Position numbers and translations under genes: made by a program. A stretch of DNA of 64,000 nt. It comes from Pseudomonadota bacterium. Lineage in GTDB: Bacteria > Pseudomonadota > Gammaproteobacteria > Ga0077536. The stretch's first letter is position 1; each line of letters begins with the position of its first letter. Where the stretch lies: contig JADJYF010000020.1 of the NCBI GenBank assembly GCA_016719885.1, positions 1 to 64,000 on the forward strand, read 5' to 3'. The notes beneath the pieces were generated by a model, which ran no database searches, had not been told where the DNA came from, and saw only the letters and a program-made list of their open reading frames with translations. Shown piece after piece: positions 8,320 to 16,196 of the stretch.

Positions 8320-9715
8320 ATGAGTGGACGTCACCAGGCGCCGGGCGTATCGGCGCACCGTCTCGCCGCCATCCACAAGAAGGCGCAGCACCTGGCCCGC
8401 GCGCGTCGCGAGAAGGCCGGCTCGCCGCCGCACGCGGTCAGCCATCCGCGACGCGGCATCGCGCTGCGCTTCGAGCGCATGCGCCGTGCCGGCTTGGGCG
8501 CGATGGCCTCGTTCCTGGCGGTATTGGGCCCGGGCCTGCTGGCCGGGCTGTCGGATGACGACCCGGCAGGCATCACCACCTACTCGGTGCTCGGCACCGA
8601 TCATGGCTATCGCCTGTTGTGGGTCATTCCGCTGTCGACGCTGCTGCTGATCCAGTTCCATCTCATCGCGGTGCGCATCGGCGCCGCCACTGGCAAGGGC
8701 TTCGTCGCCGCGATACGCCATCGCTACGGCCACGGTTGGGGCTATGCCGCCGTCATCGCGCTGCTGCTCACCAACTTCGGCACCATCTGCGCGGAGTACG
8801 CCGGCATCTCCGCCGCCGGTTCGCTGATCGGCATTCCAAGCTGGGTGAGCGCGCCGCTCGCGGGGCTGTTGATCTCGCTGATGGTGGTGCTCGGCTCCTT
8901 TCATCGCATCGAGCGCATCCTGCTGGTGATCTCGGCCACGCTGGCCTTGTACCTCGTCGATGGCGTGCTGGCCGCGCCGGACTGGTCCGCCGTGGCGCGC
9001 TACTCGCTGCTGCCGAGCGCGCCCGGCAGCGAAGGTGCGTGGGTGGCGGTGGCGGCGACGCTAGGCACCACGCTCGCGCCGTGGGGACTGGCCTTCATCC
9101 AGTCCTACGCGGTCGACAAGAAGATCACCGTGGCCAACCTGCGCTGGGAACGCCTGGACGTGATCGTGGGCTCGGTGTTGACCGGCGTCATCGGTCTCGC
9201 CATCGCGGTGGCCTGCGCCGCCACCCTGCACCGCGCCGGCGTGCATATCGAGAACGCCGCCGATGCGGCGGCCGCGCTCGAGCCGCTGGCGGGCGCCTTT
9301 GCCAAGCTCTTGTTCGGCGTGGGCCTGCTCGGCGCCTCGCTGCTGGCCGCCGCCATCGTGCCGCTCGCCACTGCCTATTCGATCGCCGAAGGCATGGGCG
9401 CGCAGGCCTCGCTGGATCTCGACTCACGGCATTTCCAGCTGTTCTATGCCGCCTTCATCGGCCTCACGGTGGCGGCGGTGAGCGTGGTGTCGATTCCCGG
9501 CCTGCCGCTGATCCCGCTGATCTATTCGAGCCAGGTGATCAACGCCGTGCTGTTGCCGCTGCATGCCATTGCGCTGCACCTGTTGGCGAAGGACGTGAGC
9601 ATTGATGGGCGATGCGCGCTCGACGCGCCTGGCCATGCGCGCCGAGCAAGTGGGCATCGCGATCATCTGCGCCTGCGTGGTGGCCTTGGCGATGAGTTGG
9701 CTGAAAAGCCTGTAG
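8320..9715 (+). CDS. NRAMP-like divalent metal transporter, frameshifted near its C-terminus
   Basis: Multi-span inner-membrane protein of the NRAMP/Mn-Fe transporter superfamily. TM1 contains the hallmark GLSDDDPAGITTYS, with the DPG-type metal-binding break (here DPAG), and about ten more hydrophobic helices follow. The TM6 region reads TLAPWGLAFIQSYAVDKK. It has a basic N-terminal extension (residues 1-55). The main frame runs past 9604 into the repeat array and stops at 9828. The native C-terminus (a further helix, VGIAIICACVVALAMSWL, ending KSL-stop at 9713-9715) is in the +1 frame from 9605. One surplus base near 9600-9605 explains this. If the frame is restored, the stop codon falls in the REP head. 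Substrate is probably Mn2+, Fe2+ or Mg2+; not resolvable here. Confidence 0.8.
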
Positions 9716-10063
9716 GTGCGAATTCATTCGCACATTCAAAGGGTGCCCGGACCGTTAGGGCCAATGTCAGGCTGAAGCCTGACCCACATCGGGAAGCAGT
9801 ACTCTTTGAGGGTCAGGCTTCAGCCTGACTCACACCGGGCAAATTCCACTTCTTTGTGTGCTCAGGCATCAGCCTGACCCACACCGGGAAGTCCATTCTT
9901 TGTGGGCCAGGCTTCAGCCTGAGCGCACACTTGTAGGTGCAAATTCGCTCTTCCGAAGGGTCAGGCTTCAGCCGACATGCAGGCAAAGCCGACCACTTTG
10001 GGGTCAGTTCTTTGCACACACCGGCAAATCGCTCTCTTTGTGGGTCGGGCTTCAGCCTGACAT
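9712..10063. repeat. Dense array of about eight REP palindromes of both classes
   Basis: A gene-free stretch of about 350 bases. It opens with one GTAGGTGCGAAT-class unit (9712-9733). Six or more units of the GTGGGTCAGGCT-class follow, at 9765-9788, 9810-9833, 9856-9882, 9901-9928, 9958-9978 and 10039-10063. A truncated GTAGGT-class copy lies near 9931. Spacers are short and often share 'actcttTG' / 'ccgggaa' text, so copies probably arose by local duplication. No reading frame, promoter or RNA gene was recognised inside. It lies between the convergent transporter and binding-protein genes, where it could act as a bidirectional terminator. Confidence 0.88.
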
Positions 10064-10105
10064 TCATTCAAGAATGGAAATGAATGACTGCCCGCGAGAT
10101 TCGGC

Positions 10106-10951
10106 TCAGCGCCCCTGCTGCAGATCGTTCAAGGCGCGCAGGCTGTAGGTCTCGTCGAACGGCGCATGGATGGGCACGCCGTAGCGCGCGGCGATGTCCC
10201 GCAACTCGCCACCCTTGGTCAACGCCGCCAGCGCCGTGTCGATTTGCCCACGCAGGGCTTCATCGGCCTTGCGCGTCGCGAACGACAGGTTCCAGCGCAC
10301 CGCCGCCGGCGGCTCGTAACCGGCGACGAAGCCGCAGGTCTTGTCCTTGTCGTTGTGCAGACGCCAGCCGGTGGTCGGCCCCCACAGCAGGGCGGCCTCG
10401 GTTTCGTGCTTGCGCAGACCCGCCAGCGCGTCGTCCAGGGAAAAGTAATTGCTGGGCGTGGCCTTCACCGACAGCGCCGCGAAATGCGCGACGGTCTGCG
10501 ACTGGATGGCGACGCTCTTGCCACGCAGGGCGCGCAGGCGCTTCGGCGCACCGGCATCACAGCTCAGGAGTTCGAAGGCGGCGCCGTAATAGTTGTCACC
10601 CAGGGCCAGCTTGGGACTGTCGCGCAGCGTGTCGCCGGCCGGCCCCGGCATGCTCAGAATGACATCGCAGGCGCCCTTGGCGAGCTTGCGCAGCGGGAAA
10701 TCACTGTCGTCGATCTCGTCGATGTGCGGGTTGTTGTCCGTCCACACCAGTTCGAGCGGACGCGCGAGCCGGGCCGCCAGCGCCTTAGCGGTATCGAGAT
10801 CGAAACCACGTTCATCGTCGCGCGTCGAATACGGCGCGTTGTGTGACAACAGGCAGACCTTGAGCGGCGCCATGTCGGCCGCCGCGGCCGCGCCGGCGGC
10901 CAGCATCGCCAACGCCGCCAGCGTGCATCGAGAGCCATTGCGACCGGCCAT
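10106..10951 (-). CDS. Quinoprotein-dehydrogenase-associated periplasmic binding protein (MoxJ/XoxJ-like)
   Basis: 281 aa with a cleavable signal (LAALAMLAAGAAAAAD) and the fold of family-3 solute-binding proteins. Elements seen: LKVCLLSHNAPYST, GFDLDTAKALAARLAR, CDVILSMPGP and GKSVAIQSQTVAHF. Proteins of this type encoded next to PQQ dehydrogenases (MxaJ/XoxJ) are thought to help the dehydrogenase mature or meet its cytochrome rather than to feed a transporter. No ABC permease or ATPase is adjacent here. The gene follows the PQQ enzyme on the same strand with a 32-base gap. Start at ATG 10951, just before the signal peptide; longer readings run into the dehydrogenase gene. Confidence 0.8.
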   Translation of the reverse strand: MAGRNGSRCTLAALAMLAAGAAAAADMAPLKVCLLSHNAPYSTRDDERGFDLDTAKALAARLARPLELVWTDNNPHIDEIDDSDFPLRKLAKGACDVILSMPGPAGDTLRDSPKLALGDNYYGAAFELLSCDAGAPKRLRALRGKSVAIQSQTVAHFAALSVKATPSNYFSLDDALAGLRKHETEAALLWGPTTGWRLHNDKDKTCGFVAGYEPPAAVRWNLSFATRKADEALRGQIDTALAALTKGGELRDIAARYGVPIHAPFDETYSLRALNDLQQGR

Positions 10952-10983
10952 CACGCCGGTCGCCGTCGTCCGCCGCGACACGC

Positions 10984-12696
10984 CTACTTGCTGGCCGGCA
11001 GTGCGAACACCACCAGCGCGCTGCCGGGAGTGTCCAGCGTCGGCTGGCCGATGATCGAGACCGCGATACCGCCGCCGCCGCTCGGCAGCGCGACATACTG
11101 GCGACCATCCATCTTCCAGGTCACGGGCTGACCGCGCACCGCCGAACCGGTCTGGAATTTCCACAACAGCTCGCCGCTCGCCTCGTCCAACGCCATCGCA
11201 TAGCCGGTCTGGTTGCCGGTGAACACCAGGCCGCCACCCGTCACCAGCGCGCCGCCGACCATCGGGTAGTCATCCTTGTAGCGCCACTTGATCTTGCCGG
11301 TATTGGGCTCGATGGCCGTCACCGTGCCCCACGAGGACTGGTCCTCGCCCTCGGTCACGCCCGGACCGCCGCCCCAGTAAGGCGTGCCATTCACGAACAC
11401 CGAGGCTTCCTTCTCCATCTTGCCGCAGGCCTCGACCACCGGAATGTAAAGGGTCTTGCTCTGTTGGCTGTAAGCGTAGGTATAGGAACCGTTGTTGCCG
11501 CCGACGTTGCCGGGGCAGATGAAATTGGGATTGCCACCCGCCATCGGCACGTATTTCTCATCGACCGTCGGACGGCCGTTGGCATCCAGGCCCTTGGACC
11601 AGTTGAGGCGCTCGGTGTACTGACTGCCCTTGATGAACTTGCCGGTGGCGGCGTCGAGCACGTAGACATAGCCATTGCGGTTGGCCTGCATGACCACGTG
11701 CTGGCTCTTGCCGTCGATGTCGATGTCGCCTACCACCACGCCGTTGGTGGCGTCGTAGTCCCACACGTCATGGGGCGTGAACTGGAAATGCCATTTCAGT
11801 TCACCGCTGGCCGGGTCCAGCGCCAGCAGGGAATTGGTGTAGAGGTTGTCGCCGAGACGGGTGTCGCCGTTCCAGTCGGGCGAAGGGTTGCCGGTCGGCC
11901 ACAGTACGAGATTGGTCTTGGCATCGTAGGTGCCGGTATTCCACGGCGGGCCGCCGCCGGTCTTCCACGAATCGCCGGCCCAGGTCTCGACGCCCTTCTC
12001 GCCGGCGCTCGGCACCGTGTAACGGCGCCACACGCGCTTGCCGGTCTTCTGATCGTAGGCATCGATGAAACCGCGCGCGCCGTATTCACCACCGGCGCTG
12101 CCAACCATTACGACATCTTTCACCACCAGCGGCGCACCGGTCGCGCTGTGACCGTTCTTGTAGTCGTCCAGCACCACGTTCCACAGCACTTTGCCGTCGG
12201 CACGATTGAAGGCAACCAAGCGCGCGTCCAGCGTCGCCATGTACAAGGTGTTGCCGGCGATCGCTACGCCGCGATTGGTCGGGCCACAGCAGATGCGCAG
12301 GTCGCTCGGCATCTGGTGTTCGTAATGCCACAGCGTCTCGCCGCTCCTGGCATCCAGCGCGTACAGATTGTTGTAGGCGGCGGTCAGGTACAGCACGCCG
12401 TCGGCGACGATCGGCGCCGCCTCGAGCTGACCGGCGACGCCGGTCTGGAAGATCCAGGCCGGCGCGAGGTTCTTGACGTTGGCGCGGTTGATATCGGCCA
12501 GCGGGCTGTAACGGCCATTGTCGTAGCTGCCGCCGTACATCACCCAGCCGCTGTCGTCGGCGGTGCCCTTGGCAAGGCGCTCGGGCGTGACGGCGGTCAA
12601 CGGGCGGGCGGCGGGTTTGGCGTCTTCGGCCAGCGTCGGGCCGGCCAGCAGCGCGAGTGAAATGCCGAGCGCGAGTGCGCTGTGCTTGTGGTTCAT
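10984..12696 (-). CDS. Periplasmic PQQ-dependent alcohol dehydrogenase with lanthanide-type Asp pair
   Basis: 570 aa, signal peptide (ALGISLALLAGPTLA), eight-bladed beta-propeller. Seen directly: vicinal cysteines C136-C137 (LRICCGPTNRG), metal ligands Glu204 (GGEYG) and Asn270 (PTGNPSPDW), catalytic Asp313 in PHDVWDYDATN and a second Asp315 two residues on. In known family members Ala, Ser or Thr at that second place goes with Ca2+, and Asp goes with lanthanides (XoxF, PedH, ExaF). So this is predicted, not shown, to be lanthanide dependent. No cytochrome c, pqq biosynthesis or lanthanide-uptake gene is in the window. It is probably a short-chain or aromatic alcohol dehydrogenase rather than strict methanol dehydrogenase. 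A GGGGAG ribosome site precedes the ATG. Confidence 0.9.
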   Translation of the reverse strand: MNHKHSALALGISLALLAGPTLAEDAKPAARPLTAVTPERLAKGTADDSGWVMYGGSYDNGRYSPLADINRANVKNLAPAWIFQTGVAGQLEAAPIVADGVLYLTAAYNNLYALDARSGETLWHYEHQMPSDLRICCGPTNRGVAIAGNTLYMATLDARLVAFNRADGKVLWNVVLDDYKNGHSATGAPLVVKDVVMVGSAGGEYGARGFIDAYDQKTGKRVWRRYTVPSAGEKGVETWAGDSWKTGGGPPWNTGTYDAKTNLVLWPTGNPSPDWNGDTRLGDNLYTNSLLALDPASGELKWHFQFTPHDVWDYDATNGVVVGDIDIDGKSQHVVMQANRNGYVYVLDAATGKFIKGSQYTERLNWSKGLDANGRPTVDEKYVPMAGGNPNFICPGNVGGNNGSYTYAYSQQSKTLYIPVVEACGKMEKEASVFVNGTPYWGGGPGVTEGEDQSSWGTVTAIEPNTGKIKWRYKDDYPMVGGALVTGGGLVFTGNQTGYAMALDEASGELLWKFQTGSAVRGQPVTWKMDGRQYVALPSGGGGIAVSIIGQPTLDTPGSALVVFALPASK

Positions 12697-12763
12697 TGTC
12701 GAACTCCCCTAGTGTCGAGAAATCTTGTTTTGATGCTGCGGACGATCCTGTCTCGCCTTTCCC

Positions 12764-12819
12764 TGTGGGTCAGACACGCGGAGTCATGACTACAATGTCA
12801 GACTGAAGTCTGACCCACA
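12764..12819. repeat. REP pair: half unit plus complete GTGGGTCAGACT-class unit, head-to-head
   Basis: Left half unit 12764-12777 (TGTGGGTCAGACAC) and a complete inverted unit 12796-12819 (TGTCAGACTGAAGTC then TGACCCACA). It lies 14 bases after the stop codon of the crotonase gene and upstream of the PQQ dehydrogenase gene, both minus strand. Confidence 0.88.
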
Positions 12820-12832
12820 AAAGGAATTCCTG

Positions 12833-13642
12833 TTACAACGGCGAATCGAGATCGAACTTCGGCGCGCGTTTCTCGCGATGCGACTTCACGCCTTCGCGCG
12901 CTTCCTCGGTGGTGAAGCCCAGCATCTCCAGCGCCGTCGAGGCGTCGAACGCGGGGCCGGCCATGCGATACCAGTTGTTGAGCGCATACTTGGTCCAGCG
13001 CGTCGCCATCGGCGCGCTGTCGCGCAGTTTTTCCGCGATCGCCAGCGCGCGGTCCTGCAGCTCCTCGTCGGCCACGCACAGCGACACCATGCCGATGCGC
13101 TCGGCCTCTTCGCCGTTCATCGGTTCGCACAGCAGCAGATGGTACTTGGCCTTGGCCATGCCGCACAGCAGCGGCCAGTTGATGACGGCCGAATCGCCGG
13201 CCGCCACGCCGAGACGGGTGTGACCGTCGACGATGCGCGCCGATTTGCCGGCCACGGAAATGTCGGCCAGGAGGCCGGCGACGAGGCCGGCGCCGACCGC
13301 CGCGCCGTTGATGGCGGACACTATCGGCTTGGAACAGTTGATGACGTTGTAGACGAGGTCGCGCGCTTCCTTCCAGATGCGCGCGCGGACCTTGGCATCG
13401 TCGAGCATCTTCTCGATCATGCCGAAGTCACCGCCGGCCGAGAACGCGCGGCCCTTGCCGGTCAGGATGGCGACGCTCACCTCGGGGTCTTCGTCGATGT
13501 CGCGCCAGATGTAGGTCAGCTCGCGATGTCCCTGCTCGTCCAGGGAGTTCAAGGTATCGGGCTTGTTGAAAGTGATGCGCAACACGCGCGGCGCCGGCGA
13601 GTCGATGTCCAGCGCCTTGTACTTCGAATAACGTTCGAGCAT
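12833..13642 (-). CDS. Crotonase-fold protein lacking the hydratase glutamates
   Basis: 269 aa. Oxyanion strands are AFSAGGDFGMIE and INGAAVGAGLVAGLL. The positions of the two hydratase Glu residues are Val (GAGLVAG) and Thr/Leu (DGHTRLGVAAGD). Simple 2-enoyl-CoA hydration is therefore unlikely; isomerase, C-C hydrolase or dehalogenase chemistry is possible. Start placed at ATG 13642 because AAGGA sits six bases upstream; a longer reading to 13675 has no ribosome site. It may be co-transcribed with the PQQ dehydrogenase downstream, though REP units separate them. Confidence 0.8.
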   Translation of the reverse strand: MLERYSKYKALDIDSPAPRVLRITFNKPDTLNSLDEQGHRELTYIWRDIDEDPEVSVAILTGKGRAFSAGGDFGMIEKMLDDAKVRARIWKEARDLVYNVINCSKPIVSAINGAAVGAGLVAGLLADISVAGKSARIVDGHTRLGVAAGDSAVINWPLLCGMAKAKYHLLLCEPMNGEEAERIGMVSLCVADEELQDRALAIAEKLRDSAPMATRWTKYALNNWYRMAGPAFDASTALEMLGFTTEEAREGVKSHREKRAPKFDLDSPL

Positions 13643-13820
13643 GGGAAATCCTTGGTCTTGGGTCGGGTGGGCCACTCACCAGACGGTGGCGCACGGCCAT
13701 CCTAACCCAGGCCGCGCGATTGAGAAATTGCGCGCGGGCGTGGCGCCGCCCAAGTCGACAAGCGCGGTACTTGGCGCGCGCGCAATGCCCGTCCATGATG
13801 CCGCCCGGGGGGATCACACC

Positions 13821-14519
13821 GTGCAGGAACATCTGCGTTTCGACCTCTTGGCCTGGGCCACCGCCGTCGCGCTCGGCGTGCTGGTGTGGCACTGGCGCCT
13901 GCGTGCCACCCTGGCGCGCCTGCGCGCGCGCGTCGGCGGCGGCTACTTCGTCGCGCTGACGTGCGGCAGCCTGCTCGGCGCCTACGCCTTCGGCAGCCTC
14001 AACCTTCACCTGTCGGGCGTGACCTTGCCCGGCCGCAGCATCCTCGGTGCACTGGTCGGCGCCATCAGCGCCGTCGAAATCTACAAGTATCGCCACGGCA
14101 TCCGTGGCTCGACCGGCATCATCTTCGCCGCGCCGCTGGCCGCCGCCATCGCCGTCGGCCGCATCGGCTGCTTCCGCGCCGGACTCATCGATCACACCCA
14201 CGGCGTCGCCACCATGCTGCCATGGGGCCACGACTTCGGCGACGGCATTGCACGTCACCCGGTGCAGCTCTACGAGTCGGCAAGCATGGCCCTGGTGCTG
14301 GCGGCGCTGCTGCTGGGCTTCGCGCGGCGTTCGGCGTGGATGCTCAGCCACGGCTTTTATCTCGTGGTCGGCGCCTACGGCGCACAGCGCTTTGCCTGGG
14401 AATTTCTCAAGCCCTATGCGCGCGTGCTGGGGCCTTTCAATCTCTTTCACCTGCTGGCGGCGCTGCTGTGCGCCTACGCAATATTCATGGCACGTGGTGC
14501 AAGCGATGGCAGAACGTAG
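13821..14519 (+). CDS. Lgt-like (prolipoprotein diacylglyceryl transferase family) membrane protein
   Basis: 232 aa, about six to seven membrane helices. The segment AVGRIGCFRAGLIDHTHG corresponds to the Lgt signature around the catalytic Arg (GRxGNFxN in true Lgt), with Cys replacing Asn. RHPVQLYESASMALVLA matches the conserved (H)PxQLYE. True lipoprotein Lgt is usually 260-290 aa and well conserved, so this shorter, diverged copy is likely a paralogue acting on another lipid or head group. Start at GTG 13821, with GGGGGGA seven bases upstream. Its 3' end overlaps the radical SAM gene by 14 bases, which points to a joint role in lipid modification. Confidence 0.72.
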   Translation: MQEHLRFDLLAWATAVALGVLVWHWRLRATLARLRARVGGGYFVALTCGSLLGAYAFGSLNLHLSGVTLPGRSILGALVGAISAVEIYKYRHGIRGSTGIIFAAPLAAAIAVGRIGCFRAGLIDHTHGVATMLPWGHDFGDGIARHPVQLYESASMALVLAALLLGFARRSAWMLSHGFYLVVGAYGAQRFAWEFLKPYARVLGPFNLFHLLAALLCAYAIFMARGASDGRT

Positions 14520-15922
14520 CAGCAACAATCATCTCTTCTACGGCCAGACCAGCTCGCTGTGCGAGCAGTGCCTGCAACTGGTGCCGACCAAGATCCTGAT
14601 CGAGGACGACGCGGTGTGGTACCACAAGCGTTGCGCCGAGCACGGCACGCACAAGACCCTCATCGCCACCGACGTGGCCTATTACCGCCACACCCATGAC
14701 TACCTGAAAGCCGGCGAGCGGCCCCATAGCCGCCAGACCCTCACCGAGCGCGGCTGCCCCTGGGATTGCGGCCTGTGTCCCGATCACGAGCAGCACAGTT
14801 GCGTCGGCATCGTCGAAATCACCGAGCAGTGCAACCTGCGCTGCCCGGTATGCTTCGCCGACTCGGCGCCCGGCCACGGCAGTCACCGCACGCTGGCGCA
14901 GGTGGAATACATGCTCGATGCGCTGGTCGCTTCCGAGGGCACGCCCGACGTCGTGCAGATCTCGGGCGGCGAGCCGAGCATCCATCCCGACATCCTCGCC
15001 ATCCTGCGCATGGCGCGCGCCAAGCCCATCAAGCACCTGATGCTGAACACCAACGGCGTGCGCCTGGCGCGCGAACCCGAGTTCGTCGCGGCCTTGACCG
15101 AGTTCAAGCCGGGCTTCGAGGTCTACCTGCAGTTCGACGCGCTGGACGACCAGGCCTTGCAGGATATCCGCGGCGCGGATCTCGCCGCCACGCGTTTGCA
15201 GGCCCTGCAACATCTCGAAGCGCACGACATCTCGACCACCCTGGTGGTGACCGTCAAGGGCGGCGTCAACGACAGCGGGCTGTGGCGCATCGTCGAAACG
15301 GCCCTGCGTTACCGCTGCGTGCGCGGCGTGACGTTTCAACCGGTGCAGGACGCCGGCCGCAACCCGCGCTTCGACAAGCAGCGCCACCGCAGCCTGCTCA
15401 CCGACATCCGCCGCCAACTCATCACCGACTCCGGCGTGTTCGGCGAGGACGACCTGTTGCCCTTGCCGTGCAACCCGGAATACATCGCCATCGGTTATGC
15501 GCTGCGCAACGGGCGCACTCTTACGCCCATCACGCGCTTCATTCCCAAGCAGGAATTCGTCGGCACGGCGCCGGCCAGCATCGCCTTCGAACGCGACCCG
15601 CGATTGAAGCAGCGCCTGTTCGAAGTGCTGTCGCTGTCGGGCGGCGCACTCAACACCGGCGAACGCTTACAGCAACTGTTGTGCTGCCTGCCAGAACTGC
15701 CGACGCCGGCCGAGCTGCGCTACGAACACGTGTTCCGCATCACCATCGTGCAGTTCATGGACCGCTTCAATTTCTGCGTGGGCGGCGTGAAGCGCTCGTG
15801 CATACACATCGTGCATACGGACGGGCGCATCATCCCCTTCGATACCTACAATCTTCTTCTACCGCGACCTGCCGGCCGGCGCCGACCCGCGCCCTGCTAT
15901 GCGCACCAAGGGAGACGCCTGA
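14506..15922 (+). CDS. Cysteine-rich radical SAM enzyme resembling tetraether/membrane-spanning lipid synthases; 3' frameshift
   Basis: About 471 aa when one surplus base near 15851-15858 is removed. N-terminal Cys19-x2-Cys22 with Cys43 (KRCAEHG) looks like a mononuclear iron or zinc site. Cys84-x3-Cys88-x2-Cys91 (GCPWDCGLCPDH) precedes the radical SAM core Cys109-x3-Cys113-x2-Cys116 (CNLRCPVCFA). Then come ISGGEPSIHPD and MLNTNGVRLA, which bind SAM. More Cys near the C-terminus (FCVGGVKRSCIHIVH) suggest an auxiliary cluster. This layout resembles, from memory, the archaeal Tes (MJ0619-type) group and its bacterial relatives, which form carbon-carbon bonds between lipid tails. The Lgt-like partner fits a lipid substrate. 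In the plain frame the protein ends in unrelated residues; the restored end reads YNLFYRDLPAGADPR. Confidence 0.75.
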
Positions 15923-15968
15923 TGCCCTACCACCAACCACCGCCCGCGGCGGCGGATTCCTGCGCGGC

Positions 15969-16175
15969 ATGGCGATGACCATCGGCATCTTGATCATGAC
16001 CGGCTCGGGCCTGTGCAGCGCCGGCTTCCTGGTATCGACCGTCGCCGACATGCTGACCGACAGCGCCGGTTACCGATTGATGGACTTCGGCATGGTGCTC
16101 GGCATGATCGCGGTGTGGGGCGGCGTGCCGTTTTTGTTTGGCTGGCTGATTTGGCGGGCTACGCGGCGGAAGTAG
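15969..16175 (+). CDS. Two-helix small membrane protein
   Basis: 68 aa with two membrane helices: about residues 4-26 (ILIMTGSGLCSAGFLVSTV) and 38-60 (FGMVLGMIAVWGGVPFLFG). It ends with a basic tail (WRATRRK). It follows the radical SAM gene by 46 bases on the same strand and could be a third member of that operon. No clear ribosome site precedes ATG 15969 or 15975, so the start is tentative. Family not recognised. Confidence 0.55.
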   Translation: MAMTIGILIMTGSGLCSAGFLVSTVADMLTDSAGYRLMDFGMVLGMIAVWGGVPFLFGWLIWRATRRK

Positions 16176-16196
16176 CCGTTCACCGCGCACTGCGCC

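Noticed and set aside
9712..10063. CRISPR-like array
   Set aside because: Units are palindromic, in both orientations, with irregular and related spacers; no cas genes. They fit REP elements.
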